A stretch of DNA of 64,000 bases, taken from positions 62,001 through 126,000 of the forward strand of contig NZ_LN812103.1 of NCBI RefSeq assembly GCF_000942395.1, written 5' to 3'. The position numbers were made by a program, and so were the translations under genes. The notes below the pieces were generated by a model. That model was not told the DNA's origin, ran no database searches, and saw only the letters and a list, made by a program, of their open reading frames with translations. Shown in pieces: positions 49,702-60,957 of the stretch; positions within the stretch are counted from its first letter, which is position 1; every line of letters starts with the position of its first letter. Source of the DNA: Risungbinella massiliensis (GTDB lineage: Bacteria > Bacillota > Bacilli > Thermoactinomycetales > Thermoactinomycetaceae).

Positions 49702-50895
49702 ATGGCAAAAGCTAAATTTGAGCGTACAAAGCCACACGTTAACATTGGTACCATTGGTCACGTTGACCACGGTAAAACCACTCTAACTGCTGCGATCACT
49801 ACTGTACTTGCAACTAAAACTGGTGGAGCAACTGCTACTGCTTACGACCAAATCGATAAAGCTCCAGAAGAGCGTGAGCGTGGAATCACCATCGCTACAG
49901 CACACGTTGAGTATGAAACTGAGCAACGTCACTATGCTCACGTTGACTGCCCAGGTCACGCTGACTATGTGAAAAACATGATTACTGGTGCTGCTCAAAT
50001 GGACGGTGCGATCCTCGTTGTATCCGCTGCTGACGGTCCAATGCCACAAACTCGTGAGCACATCTTGCTTTCCAGCCTTGTAGGTGTACAACACATCGTT
50101 GTATTCTTGAACAAAGTAGACATGGTAGACGACGAAGAGTTGCTTGAACTCGTTGAGATGGAAGTTCGTGAACTTCTTTCCGAGTACAACTTCCCTGGCG
50201 ATGACATTCCTGTAATTGCTGGTTCTGCTTTGAAAGCTTTGGAAGATCCAAATGGCGAATACGCTGACAAAATCGTTGAATTGATGAGCGCTGTAGACGA
50301 GTATGTTCCTGCTCCTGAGCGTGACGCTGACAAAACCTTCTTGATGCCAGTTGAGGATGTATTTACTATTACTGGTCGTGGTACCGTTGCTACTGGTCGT
50401 GTAGAGCGCGGTGTTATCAAAGTTGGGGATGAAGTAGAAATCATCGGTCTTGCTGAAGAAACACGCAAAACTACTGTTACTGGTGTAGAGATGTTCCGTA
50501 AACTTCTCGACCAAGCAGAAGCTGGTGACAACGTAGGTGCACTTCTTCGTGGTGTAAACCGTGAAGACATCCAACGTGGTCAAGTACTTGTAAAGCCTGG
50601 TACTGTGAAACCACATACCAAGTTTAAAGCTCAAGTATACGTTCTTTCTAAAGAAGAAGGTGGACGTCACACTCCATTCTTCTCCAACTATCGCCCTCAA
50701 TTCTTCTTCCGTACGACTGACGTAACGGGTGTTGTTCAACTTCCAGAAGGTACTGAAATGTGCATGCCTGGAGATAACGTTGAAATGAACATCGAATTGA
50801 TCGCTCCAATCGCGATTGAAGATGGTACTCGCTTTGCGATCCGTGAAGGTGGACGTACCGTTGGTGCTGGTACCATTACTGCTATCTTTGAATAA
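49702..50895 (+). CDS. tuf: Elongation factor Tu
   Basis: Carries aminoacyl-tRNA to the ribosome. 397 aa. G1 [10 protein letters not shown] near residue 19, G3 DCPGHADY, G4 NKVD, then domains II-III. High bias to optimal codons. ATG 49702, AAGGGAGG upstream. It ends the str operon at a terminator. Confidence 0.98.
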   Translation: MAKAKFERTKPHVNIGTIGHVDHGKTTLTAAITTVLATKTGGATATAYDQIDKAPEERERGITIATAHVEYETEQRHYAHVDCPGHADYVKNMITGAAQMDGAILVVSAADGPMPQTREHILLSSLVGVQHIVVFLNKVDMVDDEELLELVEMEVRELLSEYNFPGDDIPVIAGSALKALEDPNGEYADKIVELMSAVDEYVPAPERDADKTFLMPVEDVFTITGRGTVATGRVERGVIKVGDEVEIIGLAEETRKTTVTGVEMFRKLLDQAEAGDNVGALLRGVNREDIQRGQVLVKPGTVKPHTKFKAQVYVLSKEEGGRHTPFFSNYRPQFFFRTTDVTGVVQLPEGTEMCMPGDNVEMNIELIAPIAIEDGTRFAIREGGRTVGAGTITAIFE

Positions 50896-50907
50896 TTTGG
50901 TTATATA

Positions 50908-50940
50908 AAAAAGCTGTTGGCTATATGCCAGCAGCTTTTT
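50908..50940 (+). terminator. Terminator of the str operon
   Basis: GCTGTTGGC (50913-50921) pairs with GCCAGCAGC (50927-50935, one G-U), flanked by A5/T5 pairs that double as the T run. Confidence 0.92.
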
Positions 50941-51487
50941 GTTATGTGTTAGAGGATGTGTTATTTAAGATTTAATAAAATTATCGGAAATTAATTTTTC
51001 TTAATAGTCTATAATATTTTTACACTCGGTATTTATTTTATTTCGGTTAGGTAGGTGATTTGGAAGGAATAAATTATATGCTGAACTATTTTTGGATTGT
51101 TAACCTGATGAGGACAGTTAATATTTTGAGAAAGGGAAAGCTATAGTCCTAAAATGCTGTTTAGTGAAAAATTACTTATGAAGGCGTTTGCTTTGTACAT
51201 ATATGCTCCAATATTATAGTATTATACTTGCAATAGTTAAAATGAGAAAAAAACAGAAAAATTGGGAGCCTTTCAAAAAAAGTTTTTTATTTTAAATGCT
51301 TTCTCTCTCTTCATTCTTTATAATGTTGATAAATAGTTTCCGTAATTACGAAAAATCTCCCCTTCGGATTAAAATCTTAAATAGAAGGGAGGTGGTACAT
51401 TTTTTCGGACAAGCATCTTAGTGTCACACAGAATGTAAAGACTCTGAGTTTTCTAGCTTATGATAAGAAAAGAAAGGATGTGCTTTT
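50941..51487 (+). promoter_or_regulatory. Noncoding stretch before the ECF transporter operon
   Basis: 547 nt of AT-rich sequence. Candidate promoter TTGTAC (51193-51198) with TATAGT (51215-51220, 16-nt spacer). A near-perfect hairpin pairs CTCCCCTTC (51357-51365) with GAAGGGAG (51384-51391). A possible peptide ORF is at 51078-51146. None of the riboswitch signatures I know for vitamins is evident, so the transporter's regulator is unclear. Confidence 0.4.
51078..51146 (+). CDS. Possible 22-residue leader peptide
   Basis: ATG with GAAGGA 9 nt upstream and 22 codons (MLNYFWIVNLMRTVNILRKG then KL). Hydrophobic with basic end. Too short to judge by composition; may be chance. Confidence 0.2.
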   Translation: MLNYFWIVNLMRTVNILRKGKL

Positions 51488-52057
51488 GTGAGAAAAGGAA
51501 AACCGCCCGTTTTTCAGCTTAAGACCCAAACAGTGGTAGTTATCGGGATCGCCGCAGCTTTATACGGACTTTTATCTTTTGCTACTAGTTATATTCCAAT
51601 GGGAGGAAATAGTTTGCGTCCTGCCGTTGTAATATTGACTCTCTTTGGTGCTTTATATGGTCCACTTGTTGGGTTTTTTGCTGGTTTTTTTGGAAACGTT
51701 GTAGGTGATTTGATCACTGGTCAGATTTGGATTAACTGGTGTATTGGGAATGGAGTTCTTGGTATGTTTGCAGGTTTCATTTACTTACACAAAAGGTTTA
51801 ATCCTAATGAAGGAAAATTCAACTGGATACATTGTGTCTTGATTCTATTCTACAGTGTTATAGGAAATGCTGGAGGGTTAGGATTAGCTGGAACTCTTGA
51901 TTATTTGTTACAAGGTATTCCGCCAGAGACTGTGTATAGCTGGATCGTTCTACCCACATTGACTAACCTTGCGTTCCAATCTACATTAGGACTAATTTTG
52001 ATTACTGCATTTACTCAGAGAAAGTCAAACAAAAATTCTCTTGAGATTGAAAGGTAA
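51488..52057 (+). CDS. ECF transporter S component, PF07155-like
   Basis: 189 aa, five or six membrane segments. TSYIPMGGNSLRPAVVILTL and GALYGPLVGFFAGFFGNVVG then DLITG.IW.NW.IGNG match the small family often labelled ECF-type riboflavin or related substrate-specific components. The substrate cannot be read here. GTG 51488 has AAAGGA 9 nt upstream. First gene of an operon with its energizing module. Confidence 0.82.
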   Translation: MRKGKPPVFQLKTQTVVVIGIAAALYGLLSFATSYIPMGGNSLRPAVVILTLFGALYGPLVGFFAGFFGNVVGDLITGQIWINWCIGNGVLGMFAGFIYLHKRFNPNEGKFNWIHCVLILFYSVIGNAGGLGLAGTLDYLLQGIPPETVYSWIVLPTLTNLAFQSTLGLILITAFTQRKSNKNSLEIER

Positions 52058-52066
52058 ATTTGATAG

Positions 52067-52093
52067 AACCCTCCCTCCAAGTGGAGGGTTTTA
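52067..52093 (+). terminator. Hairpin between the S component and ATPase genes
   Basis: AACCCTCC (52067-52074) pairs with GGAGGGTT (52083-52090), with a short T run. It may reduce transcription of the ATPase relative to the S component. Confidence 0.6.
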
Positions 52094-52114
52094 TTTGAAA
52101 GGATGGTTTAACAG

Positions 52115-53818
52115 ATGGATCCAATAATTACAACACGCAAGCTCTCCTTTACTTACCATGGTGTGAAGCAACCGACCATCCAAGATCTTACTTTTTCTAT
52201 TTGGCCAGGAGAAAAGGTCTTGATAGCAGGACCAAGCGGCTCAGGTAAATCGACCCTTGCTCGTTGTCTAAATGGGCTGATACCCAACAGCTATCGAGGA
52301 AATTTACAAGGTTTGATCAAGATTGACGGTGTGAATCTACAAGATGCAACGTTACGAGATCTTTCTCATAGAGTAGGAACAGTCCTGCAAGATCCAGAGG
52401 GACAATTTGTTGGATTAACAGTAGGAGAAGACGTTTCATTTGCTCTAGAAAATCAGAGAGTACCTCAAAACATTATGAATCAGTTGGTTCAGTCTGTTCT
52501 TCAACAGGTAGGAATGGAATCTTTTATCCAACATACACCTCACCAGCTGTCAGGTGGTCAAAAGCAGAAAATTGCATTAGCTGGTGTTCTGGTATTAGCC
52601 CCAGATATTCTGCTATTTGACGAGCCTTTTGCCAATCTAGACCCTGCTAGTACAATTGTTATGATGCAGTTGATTAATGAATTGAATATGAAACACAACA
52701 AGACCATTATTATTATTGAGCATTGTATTGAAGAAGTTTTTGAGATGGGAGTAGATCGAGTTCTCCTGCTACATGAGGGACGACTCGTTGCAAATCAATC
52801 CCCACATCAAATCTTAGCTTCAGGTTATTTAAAAGAAGCTGGGCTTCGACATCCGTTATTCTTGGAAGCGTTGGAAAATGCCAATATTCAGTTCTACGAT
52901 GAAGCACCATGTTCCATCAATGAATGGGATATGCAATATGACGAATTAGAAAGAGTATACGATTGGGTAGGGTATGAAAAGTTCTACCAAAATAAAACCT
53001 TTGGCTCTAATAGCGTAGTAGATTTAGAGCGAGTATCTTTCTCTTATGATAAACAAAAACCCCTTTTGAAAAATATTTCGCTAGATATACGAGAGCATGA
53101 AAGAATTGCTTTACTAGGTCATAATGGTGCTGGTAAATCTACACTTTCACAGCTACTTCTAGGCATTTTAAAGCCTGACAGCGGAAATATTTATTTAGAT
53201 GGTAATAACACTGCTAGTTGGTCGATTGCGGACCATGGAGAAGTGATTGGTTATGTCATGCAGAACCCTCATCATATGCTCTCACAAGAAATCGTATGGG
53301 AAGAAGTAGCATTTGGACCTCGTAACTATGGATTCGATGAAAAAGAGGTAGAGTATAGAGTAGCTCATGCGTTGGAGGTCTGTGGATTAAGAGGGTATCG
53401 GAATTGGCCAATTTCTGCTTTAAGTTTTGGCCAAAAAAAGCGTGTCTCTATTGCGTCCGTACTTTCGATGAAACCGAAGCTACTTCTTTTGGATGAACCA
53501 ACAGCAGGACAGGACTATCGACATTATCGGGAAATGATGCAATTTATTAACTCGCTTACTCATGAAGGGATTGCCTTACTTATGGCGACACATGATATGC
53601 ACCTAGCATTAGAGTATACGGACCGTGCAATTGTGTTGTCGGATGGACGGATCGTGGCTGATGCTCCAACAGTAGAAGTCTTCTCAGATCAAGAATTATT
53701 AGAAGCAGCTAATCTCCGTACAACAAGCTTATATGGACTTGCTGAGAGATTAAACATTGCTCCGGTCTCTGTTCTATACCGGTTTTTAATGGATAATGAA
53801 CAGGCGGTGTATCAATGA
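52115..53818 (+). CDS. ECF transporter ATPase, two ABC domains fused
   Basis: 567 aa. Two nucleotide-binding domains in tandem: first with GPSGSGKST, LSGGQKQKIALAG and LLFDEPFANLDP (1-260); second with GHNGAGKST, LSFGQKKRVSIAS and LLLLDEPTAGQD (290-560). Most ECF systems use two separate proteins (EcfA, EcfA'); fusion also occurs in YkoD-type systems. AAAGGA upstream. It overlaps the T component by 4 nt. Confidence 0.93.
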   Translation: MDPIITTRKLSFTYHGVKQPTIQDLTFSIWPGEKVLIAGPSGSGKSTLARCLNGLIPNSYRGNLQGLIKIDGVNLQDATLRDLSHRVGTVLQDPEGQFVGLTVGEDVSFALENQRVPQNIMNQLVQSVLQQVGMESFIQHTPHQLSGGQKQKIALAGVLVLAPDILLFDEPFANLDPASTIVMMQLINELNMKHNKTIIIIEHCIEEVFEMGVDRVLLLHEGRLVANQSPHQILASGYLKEAGLRHPLFLEALENANIQFYDEAPCSINEWDMQYDELERVYDWVGYEKFYQNKTFGSNSVVDLERVSFSYDKQKPLLKNISLDIREHERIALLGHNGAGKSTLSQLLLGILKPDSGNIYLDGNNTASWSIADHGEVIGYVMQNPHHMLSQEIVWEEVAFGPRNYGFDEKEVEYRVAHALEVCGLRGYRNWPISALSFGQKKRVSIASVLSMKPKLLLLDEPTAGQDYRHYREMMQFINSLTHEGIALLMATHDMHLALEYTDRAIVLSDGRIVADAPTVEVFSDQELLEAANLRTTSLYGLAERLNIAPVSVLYRFLMDNEQAVYQ

Positions 53819-54645
53819 GTACATACATGGAGTTCCAATATGTAAATGAACAGTCCTTGATGCACCGTTTAGATGCTAGAACGAAAATTTTATTGTTTAT
53901 AATTTGGGCTACTTGTACCTTTATGTTTATCGATATACGGGTACTTGGTGTGTTGATGATAATAGGCTTTAGCTTATTCCCAATATCAAAGGTACCTTTC
54001 CGAAGAATTCGTCGAGCCGTATTAGTTATGATACTGTTCCTTAGCTTAACAGCTGTGACTACCAATATCTTGACTCCCTCTTATGCTGGGATTTATGTAA
54101 AGCACCAAACGATTTTGTTTAGTATAGGGAATATTGATATTACACAAGAAACTTTGTTCTACTGTCTCACGTTAATGGTAAAGTATCTTGCACTCCTACC
54201 ATTTGCCATATTGTTTGTTTTGACTACTAACCCTAGTGTCTTTGCTAGTAGTTTGCATAAATTAGGGATACCTTATAAGATTGCTTACTCTTTAAATATC
54301 GCGTTCCGCTACATCCCCAACGTTCAAGGAGATTATAATCAAATCTCTTCAGCGCAGCAGGCAAGGGGACTGGGTAAGGGACACCGGAACTCTCGTATTA
54401 AGAGAGCATTTACAATCTTGTTCCCTTTGATTTGGTCTAGTCTGGATCGGGTGGAAACGATCTCTAATGCCATGGATTTACGTGGATTTGGTAATAAAAA
54501 GAGTCGATCTTGGTATAACAATACTCAATTTAGCAAGCTGGATCTATGGACTGCGATCATAGCACTCCTATTTTTAGGTGTTGCAATTTATTTGAGACTT
54601 ACATGGTTTCCTACTTTCTGGCATCCTTTCGAAATTATAGGATAA
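53815..54645 (+). CDS. ECF transporter T component (EcfT)
   Basis: 276 aa, about five membrane segments. LDARTKILLFIIWATCTFMF at the N-terminus and the coupling motif around AQQARGLGKG (near 180-190) plus AMDLRGFGNK, the two Ala-Arg-Gly type segments that contact the ATPases. ATG overlaps the ATPase stop (ATGA). Completes the transporter. Confidence 0.92.
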   Translation: MSTYMEFQYVNEQSLMHRLDARTKILLFIIWATCTFMFIDIRVLGVLMIIGFSLFPISKVPFRRIRRAVLVMILFLSLTAVTTNILTPSYAGIYVKHQTILFSIGNIDITQETLFYCLTLMVKYLALLPFAILFVLTTNPSVFASSLHKLGIPYKIAYSLNIAFRYIPNVQGDYNQISSAQQARGLGKGHRNSRIKRAFTILFPLIWSSLDRVETISNAMDLRGFGNKKSRSWYNNTQFSKLDLWTAIIALLFLGVAIYLRLTWFPTFWHPFEIIG

Positions 54646-54670
54646 CCATTAATAAGTTTGTAGAAGAAAA

Positions 54671-54706
54671 AAAGAGCTTGGTTTCCATTTGGGAACCAGG
54701 CTCTTT
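54671..54706 (-). terminator. Hairpin after EcfT, T run on the minus side
   Basis: A 16-bp stem with G-U pairs (54671-54686 with 54691-54706). On the plus strand it is followed by GGTTTGCG, a poor tail; on the minus strand by seven Ts. It could end ecfT inefficiently, or a minus-strand transcript from the 54.7-55.3 kb region. Confidence 0.55.
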
Positions 54707-54709
54707 GGT

Positions 54710-55288
54710 TTGCGATTTTCTTAAAGGACTTTGATAAAAATCTCCTATATCGTCTACAGGGGGCACTCGTAAAAGCCCTAAACTCAAAAGTCAAATAAGT
54801 ATTAAGTACATGGCTCAGACAATAAGTATTCTCTGGTCCATTTTGAATGCATAGTAAATAATAGATTGATCTAAACTTTCGGTGTTTTTTAGGTGGAACG
54901 ATGTAAAAATTAGATTCATCTAATACAGATGCCCAGTATAGTCACCAATTTGATTTGAAGCTGTTTTTTCATATAATCCTAAGAGGTATAGTGTTAAAGA
55001 GTGTGATGATGTCTATTAATCTTTCTGTATCTCCTGTTAGGGTATTGGCTCGATGCCCAAAAATATGAAACTATCAAAACAAGGAGAATAATAGGTTGGA
55101 TGATCGAGGGTTACAGAGAAGGAAAAGAGCTAATAAAGAAGAGTAGAGAGTAATAAGACCAGATTACGATTTGCTAGCAAGCAAGAGGAATCAAACAAAA
55201 ATGTTTGCTGAAATTAAATGCTTCCTCTTAAAATAAGTAGAACAAAAAATAAAGTAATGGAATCTACCGCAAAAGAGAAGATTTTCTC
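54710..55288 (+). other. Long noncoding stretch between the ECF operon and rpsJ
   Basis: About 580 nt without a gene I can support. It has a TATAAT at 54972-54977 with a weak TTTGAT 17 nt before it, a small hairpin GGGTA...TGCCC near 55044-55062, and an AAGGAG at 55080-55085 before a TTG with only 17 codons. No known RNA family recognised. Confidence 0.4.
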
Positions 55289-55317
55289 TTGCATCCCATA
55301 CACTCATCTTATATAAT
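55289..55317 (+). promoter_or_regulatory. Promoter of the S10 operon
   Basis: TTGCAT (55289-55294) and TATAAT (55312-55317) with a 17-nt spacer. Confidence 0.82.
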
Positions 55318-55324
55318 AGCCAAT

Positions 55325-55759
<435 letters not shown>

Positions 55760-55792
55760 AAAACCACTTCATACAGGCAGGAGGTGTAACTA

Positions 55793-56434
55793 GTGAAAGG
55801 GATTCTCGGTAAAAAAATCGGGATGACACAGATCTTTAGCGATAATGGTCAAGTGGTACCAGTTACCGTTGTAGAAGCTGGACCATGTGTTGTCCTTCAG
55901 AAAAAGGTTGTTGAAACCGATGGATACGAAGCGATTCAAATTGGTTTTGATGCAGATGTAACCAAGAAGAACAATAACTCTCGCGCTAACAAACCTGCTT
56001 TGGGTCATGCGAAAAAAGCAAACGCTCAAGCACAAAAGTTTGTGAAGGAAATCCGTGGAGTTAACGTAGGTGAGTACGAACTAGGTGCAGAATTGAAAGC
56101 AGACCTCTTTAGTGCAGGAGAACTAGTAGACGTTACTGGTACTTCTAAAGGGAAAGGTTTTGCAGGTGCGATCAAGCGCCATAACCAAGCACGTGGTCCT
56201 ATGAGTCACGGTTCTCGTTACCATCGTGGACCTGGTTCCTTGGGAGCAACGGATCCAGCTCGCGTATTCAAAGGTCAAACCCTACCAGGACGCATGGGTG
56301 GAGAGCGTATCACTACTCAAAACTTGGAAATCGTTCGGGTTGACGCTGATAAAAACCTTCTCTTGATTAAAGGTAACGTTCCTGGTCCTAAGAACAGTTA
56401 CGTAGTCATCAAGAGTGCAATTAAAGGAAACTAA
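55793..56434 (+). CDS. rplC: 50S ribosomal protein L3
   Basis: 213 aa. [20 protein letters not shown] and the central loop [20 protein letters not shown] near the peptidyl-transferase center. GTG 55793, GGAGGTG upstream. Confidence 0.98.
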   Translation: MKGILGKKIGMTQIFSDNGQVVPVTVVEAGPCVVLQKKVVETDGYEAIQIGFDADVTKKNNNSRANKPALGHAKKANAQAQKFVKEIRGVNVGEYELGAELKADLFSAGELVDVTGTSKGKGFAGAIKRHNQARGPMSHGSRYHRGPGSLGATDPARVFKGQTLPGRMGGERITTQNLEIVRVDADKNLLLIKGNVPGPKNSYVVIKSAIKGN

Positions 56435-56458
56435 TCGTTTAAGAAAGGAGGAGCTTAT

Positions 56459-57085
56459 ATGCCGAAAGTTACTGTATATGACATGAGCGGCAAAGAGGTA
56501 GGAGAAGTAGAACTAGCTGATAAGGTGTTTGGAATTGAACCAAACGAGGCAGTTTTACATGATGCAGTTGTAATGCAACAAGCATCCCTACGCCGCGGTA
56601 CTCACGCTGTGAAAAACCGTTCCGCTGTACGTGGTGGCGGTCGCAAGCCTTGGAAACAAAAAGGTACGGGACGTGCACGTCAAGGTAGCATTCGCTCCCC
56701 ACAATGGGTAGGCGGTGGTGTGGTATTTGGGCCAACTCCACGTAGCTACGCTTACAAGCTTCCTAAAAAAGTACGTCGTCTTGCTATCAAATCTGCTCTT
56801 TCATCCAAAGTGAAAGATCAAGAGTTGCTAGTGTTAGATAATTTGACTCTAGAACAACCAAAAACACGTGAAATGGTAGCGGTCCTCAAAAGCTTGGGTG
56901 CAGAGAAAAAAGCACTTGTTGTGACTGATTCTCTGGATCAAAATGCAGCTCTTGCAGTTCGTAACCTACCAAACGTAAAGTTAATTCATGCTGATGGCGT
57001 GAACGTTCTAGATGTTTTATACCACGATAAGCTCATTATGACACGTGGTGCAGCAAGCCGTGTTGAGGAGGTGTTTGGCCAGTGA
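56459..57085 (+). CDS. rplD: 50S ribosomal protein L4
   Basis: 208 aa. Loop segment [20 protein letters not shown] reaches into the exit tunnel. AAAGGAGG precedes ATG. The stop overlaps rplW by 4 nt. Confidence 0.98.
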   Translation: MPKVTVYDMSGKEVGEVELADKVFGIEPNEAVLHDAVVMQQASLRRGTHAVKNRSAVRGGGRKPWKQKGTGRARQGSIRSPQWVGGGVVFGPTPRSYAYKLPKKVRRLAIKSALSSKVKDQELLVLDNLTLEQPKTREMVAVLKSLGAEKKALVVTDSLDQNAALAVRNLPNVKLIHADGVNVLDVLYHDKLIMTRGAASRVEEVFGQ

Positions 57086-57369
57086 AAGACCCACGCGATA
57101 TCATCCGTCGTCCGATCGTAACGGAAGCTTCTACTGCTGATATGGAGCTTGGCAAATACGTTTTTGAAGTAGACGTACGTGCGAACAAAGTAGAAGTGAG
57201 AAAAGCTGTGGAAGCGATCTTTGGCGTGAAAGTTGCGAACGTCAACACTTTACGTGTTCCTGGTAAGCAAAAACGCTATGGTCGTTACACCGGTCGTACA
57301 CCTGAGCGGAAAAAAGCGATTGTACAGCTTGCAGCAGATAGCAAGCCAATTGAAATCTTTGAATCCTAA
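57082..57369 (+). CDS. rplW: 50S ribosomal protein L23
   Basis: 95 aa. [17 protein letters not shown] and [17 protein letters not shown]; at the tunnel exit, contacts SRP and trigger factor. GTG start within the rplD end, GAGGAGG upstream. Confidence 0.97.
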   Translation: MKDPRDIIRRPIVTEASTADMELGKYVFEVDVRANKVEVRKAVEAIFGVKVANVNTLRVPGKQKRYGRYTGRTPERKKAIVQLAADSKPIEIFES

Positions 57370-57401
57370 TAAATAATTGATGAGAAAAGGAGGGAAATGA
57401 A

Positions 57402-58235
57402 GTGGGTATTAAATCTTTTCGTCCAACAACTCCATCTCGTCGTCAGATGACGGTTTCTACCTTCGAAGAAATCACTACGGACAAGCCAGAGAAATCTTTG
57501 CTTGCTCCACTAACGAAAAAAGCAGGTCGAAACAACCAAGGTCGTATTACGACTCGTCACCAAGGCGGCGGTCATAAACGGAAATATCGTATTATCGATT
57601 TCAAACGTAACAAAGACGGCATCGTCGGAAAAGTTGCCACAATCGAGTACGATCCAAACCGTTCTGCGAATATCGCATTGGTTAACTATGTAGATGGAGA
57701 AAAACGCTACATCTTGGCTCCGAGCGGTTTGAAAGTCGGTCAAGAAGTAATGTCTGGTCCTGAAGCAGACATTCGCGTTGGTAATGCTCTTCCACTTCGT
57801 AACATTCCAGTCGGTTCTGTAATTCATAATATCGAAATGAAGCCAGGTGCTGGCGGACAGTTAGTACGTGCTGCTGGAGCTTCTGCTCAGCTACTCGGGA
57901 AAGAAGGAAAATACGCGATCATCCGTTTAACTTCTGGTGAAATGCGTTACATCTTACTCGAATGCCGTGCTACTCTTGGTCAAGTTGGTAACTTGGATCA
58001 TGAATTGATCAACATCGGGAAAGCAGGACGTTCTCGCTGGCTCGGTAAACGCCCAACCGTTCGTGGTTCTGTAATGAACCCTGTAGACCATCCACACGGT
58101 GGTGGGGAAGGACGTGCACCGATTGGTCGTAAAGGTCCTGTTACTCCATGGGGTAAACCAACTCTTGGATACAAAACCCGCAAGAAAAACAAAGCATCTG
58201 ATAAGTACATCATCCGTCGTCGTAAAAAGAAATAG
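57402..58235 (+). CDS. rplB: 50S ribosomal protein L2
   Basis: 277 aa. [40 protein letters not shown] and the C-terminal [19 protein letters not shown] with the peptidyl-transferase His. GTG 57402, AGGAGGG upstream. Confidence 0.98.
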   Translation: MGIKSFRPTTPSRRQMTVSTFEEITTDKPEKSLLAPLTKKAGRNNQGRITTRHQGGGHKRKYRIIDFKRNKDGIVGKVATIEYDPNRSANIALVNYVDGEKRYILAPSGLKVGQEVMSGPEADIRVGNALPLRNIPVGSVIHNIEMKPGAGGQLVRAAGASAQLLGKEGKYAIIRLTSGEMRYILLECRATLGQVGNLDHELINIGKAGRSRWLGKRPTVRGSVMNPVDHPHGGGEGRAPIGRKGPVTPWGKPTLGYKTRKKNKASDKYIIRRRKKK

Positions 58236-58277
58236 GGTGATGCAACAGATCACCTCACTCGAAGGGAGGTTTTGTCG

Positions 58278-58559
58278 ATGGGCCGTAGCCTGAAAAAAGG
58301 GCCTTTCGCCGATGCTCATCTCCTGAAAAAGGTTGAAGAGCTCAACGAAAAAAACGAAAAGAAAATTATCAAAACTTGGTCTCGTCGTTCTACTATTTTT
58401 CCTGACTTTGTAGGACACACCTTTGCGGTACATGATGGTCGCAAACATGTGCCAGTTTACGTGAGCGAAGACATGGTAGGTCACAAGCTAGGTGAATTTG
58501 CACCTACTCGTACTTACAAAGGTCATGCAGCTGACGATAAAAAGACGAAAAGACGGTAA
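58278..58559 (+). CDS. rpsS: 30S ribosomal protein S19
   Basis: 93 aa. [20 protein letters not shown] and [20 protein letters not shown]; head of the small subunit. ATG 58278 is 8 nt after GGGAGG; the TTG six bases upstream is less suited. Confidence 0.97.
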   Translation: MGRSLKKGPFADAHLLKKVEELNEKNEKKIIKTWSRRSTIFPDFVGHTFAVHDGRKHVPVYVSEDMVGHKLGEFAPTRTYKGHAADDKKTKRR

Positions 58560-58590
58560 GAGGATCGCTTGATCGAGAGGAGGGAATGAG

Positions 58591-58923
58591 ATGCAAGCTA
58601 AAGCAATTGCACGCAATGTGCGTATCGCTCCCCGTAAAGTACGCTTGGTAATCGACCTGATTCGTGGTAAGTCGGTTGAAGAAGCAATCGCGATCCTGCG
58701 TTTTACTCCTCGCGCCGCTTCGCCGATTATTGAGAAAGTACTTACATCTGCTGTAGCGAATGCAGAGCACAACCAAAACATGGACACCAATTCATTGGTA
58801 GTCGCAGAAGCATTTGTAGACGAAGGACCAACCTTGAAGCGCTACATGCCTCGTGCACAAGGTCGTGCTAGCCGTATCAACAAACGTACTAGCCACGTTA
58901 CTGTAGTGGTCTCCGAGCGTTAA
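58591..58923 (+). CDS. rplV: 50S ribosomal protein L22
   Basis: 110 aa. [20 protein letters not shown] and the tunnel hairpin with [27 protein letters not shown] upstream. Confidence 0.97.
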   Translation: MQAKAIARNVRIAPRKVRLVIDLIRGKSVEEAIAILRFTPRAASPIIEKVLTSAVANAEHNQNMDTNSLVVAEAFVDEGPTLKRYMPRAQGRASRINKRTSHVTVVVSER

Positions 58924-58948
58924 ATTACGAACTAAGGAGGGAAGAAGA

Positions 58949-59608
58949 TTGGGTCAAAAAGTTAACCCTACAGGTCTACGGGTAGGTATTATCCGTGACT
59001 GGGATTCAAAATGGTATGCTGGTAAAGACTACGCTGATCTGTTGCATGAAGACATCAAGATCCGCGACTTTATCAAAAAACGTTTGAAAGACGCATCGGT
59101 TTCTCGTGTTGAGATCGAACGTATGGCTAACCGTGTCAACGTAACAATCCACACTGCGAAACCTGGTATGGTTATTGGGAAAGGTGGCGCTGAAGTAGAA
59201 GCGACTCGCCTTGCACTCGCGAAATTGACCGACAAAAAAGTACACATCAACATTTACGAAGTGAAATCTCCGGAGCTCGATGCACATCTGGTAGCAGAAA
59301 ACATCGCGCAACAATTGGAGCGTCGTGTATCTTTCCGTCGTGCAATGAAACAAGCAATCAATCGTACTCTTCGTTCTGGTGCGAAAGGTGTACGTACAAT
59401 GGTTAGTGGCCGTTTGGGCGGTGCTGACATCGCTCGTAGTGAAGGCTACAGCGAAGGTACGGTTCCTCTTCACACGCTTCGTGCAGATATCGATTACGGT
59501 TTTGCTGAAGCAGACACCACTTACGGAAAAATCGGTGTGAAAGTTTGGGTCTATCGCGGTGAAGTTCTCCCAACGAAAAACAAAGGAGTAACAAAAGGAG
59601 GCGAATAA
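58949..59608 (+). CDS. rpsC: 30S ribosomal protein S3
   Basis: 219 aa. [20 protein letters not shown], the KH domain with [16 protein letters not shown], then [23 protein letters not shown] 58949, AAGGAGGG upstream. Confidence 0.97.
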   Translation: MGQKVNPTGLRVGIIRDWDSKWYAGKDYADLLHEDIKIRDFIKKRLKDASVSRVEIERMANRVNVTIHTAKPGMVIGKGGAEVEATRLALAKLTDKKVHINIYEVKSPELDAHLVAENIAQQLERRVSFRRAMKQAINRTLRSGAKGVRTMVSGRLGGADIARSEGYSEGTVPLHTLRADIDYGFAEADTTYGKIGVKVWVYRGEVLPTKNKGVTKGGE

Positions 59609-59611
59609 CGC

Positions 59612-60034
59612 ATGCTGTTACCAAAACGTGTGAAATTCCGCCGACCACATCGCGGAAACATGAAAGGTCAAGCCAAAGGTGGTAAAGAAGTAGTCTTTGG
59701 TGAATATGGTCTGCAAGCGTTGGAGCCATCTTGGATTACCAACCGTCAGATCGAAGCAGCACGTATTGCGATGACTCGTTATATCAAACGGGGTGGGAAA
59801 GTTTGGATTAAAATTTTCCCAGATAAACCAGTTACTCAAAAACCTTTAGAGGTTCGGATGGGTAGCGGTAAAGGTTCCCCAGAGAAATGGGTCGCTGTTG
59901 TAAAACCAGGTAAAATCATGTTTGAACTTGCAGGTGTATCAGAAGAAGTAGCTCGTGAAGCTATGCGTCTGGCTGCAAACAAACTTCCAATCAAGACGAA
60001 ATTTGTAAAAAGAGAAGCAGGTGGTAACGAATGA
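59612..60034 (+). CDS. rplP: 50S ribosomal protein L16
   Basis: 140 aa. [39 protein letters not shown] and [19 protein letters not shown]. Overlaps rpmC by 4 nt. Confidence 0.97.
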   Translation: MLLPKRVKFRRPHRGNMKGQAKGGKEVVFGEYGLQALEPSWITNRQIEAARIAMTRYIKRGGKVWIKIFPDKPVTQKPLEVRMGSGKGSPEKWVAVVKPGKIMFELAGVSEEVAREAMRLAANKLPIKTKFVKREAGGNE

Positions 60035-60243
60035 AGGCACAAGAGCTCGTAGAGTTGACCACCGCCGAAATCGAACAAAAGCTTGCTGAGTTCAAAGAAG
60101 AACTGTTTAACCTCCGCTTCCAGTCCGCTACTGGTCAGTTGGATAACCCAGCTCGACTCGGTCAAGTGCGTAAAGACATTGCTCGTTGCAAAACCGTTCT
60201 TCGCCAACGTGAACTGGATAGCGAAAGGAGGATTCAGGGATGA
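60031..60243 (+). CDS. rpmC: 50S ribosomal protein L29
   Basis: 70 aa helical protein: [11 protein letters not shown] (short split of the family start) then [20 protein letters not shown]. Tunnel exit. Overlaps rplP upstream and rpsQ downstream (ATGA). Confidence 0.96.
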   Translation: MKAQELVELTTAEIEQKLAEFKEELFNLRFQSATGQLDNPARLGQVRKDIARCKTVLRQRELDSERRIQG

Positions 60244-60506
60244 GCGAACGCGAAACACGCCGGAAAGTTCGAATCGGTAAAGTGGTTAGCGACAAAATGG
60301 ACAAAACCATCGTCGTTAGCGTCGAGACTTATAAAAAAGACACTAAGTATGGCAAACGTGTAAAATACACGAAGAAATTCAAAGCTCATGACGAAAATAA
60401 CACAGCGAAAATCGGTGACACCGTAAAAATTATGGAAACTCGTCCTCTTTCCAAAGATAAGCGCTGGCGCCTAGTAGAAGTAACTGAAGAAGCTGTGATT
60501 ATCTAA
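60240..60506 (+). CDS. rpsQ: 30S ribosomal protein S17
   Basis: 88 aa. [20 protein letters not shown] and [17 protein letters not shown]. Ribosome site AAAGGAGG is inside rpmC. Confidence 0.97.
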   Translation: MSERETRRKVRIGKVVSDKMDKTIVVSVETYKKDTKYGKRVKYTKKFKAHDENNTAKIGDTVKIMETRPLSKDKRWRLVEVTEEAVII

Positions 60507-60543
60507 TTTCGTAACCTAAGCACTGTGGGAAGGAGGGGCATTC

Positions 60544-60912
60544 ATGATTCAAAACCTTTCTCGTCTCCGTGTTGCGGATAACTCTGGAGCGAAAGAAGTT
60601 ATGTGTATTCGTGTTCTTGGTGGGTCCAAGAAAAAGACTGCAGGTGTTGGTGATGTTATCGTTGCATCGGTAAAACAAGCTACACCAGGTGGCGTTGTCA
60701 AGAAAGGCGATGTAGTGAAATGCGTAATTGTACGCACTACCCGTGCTACTCGCCGTCCAGACGGTTCTTACATCCGTTTCGATGAGAACGCAGCAGTTGT
60801 AATTAAAGACGATAAAAGCCCACGTGGAACTCGTATCTTTGGCCCTGTTGCTCGTGAACTTCGTGAGCATGACTTCATGAAGATTGTATCTCTAGCTCCA
60901 GAAGTACTGTAA
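60544..60912 (+). CDS. rplN: 50S ribosomal protein L14
   Basis: 122 aa. [20 protein letters not shown] and [30 protein letters not shown] upstream of ATG. Confidence 0.98.
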   Translation: MIQNLSRLRVADNSGAKEVMCIRVLGGSKKKTAGVGDVIVASVKQATPGGVVKKGDVVKCVIVRTTRATRRPDGSYIRFDENAAVVIKDDKSPRGTRIFGPVARELREHDFMKIVSLAPEVL

Positions 60913-60957
60913 GGTTCGGAAACATATAGACTCCGCAAACAAAGGAGGTGCCCGAAA

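Noticed and set aside
49783-50739. 318-codon minus-strand open frame inside tuf
   Set aside because: A shadow of the codon bias of tuf; no ribosome site and low-complexity Ser/Thr/Val text.
51190-51487. FMN, TPP or cobalamin riboswitch before the ECF operon
   Set aside because: I looked for their conserved core strings and found none.
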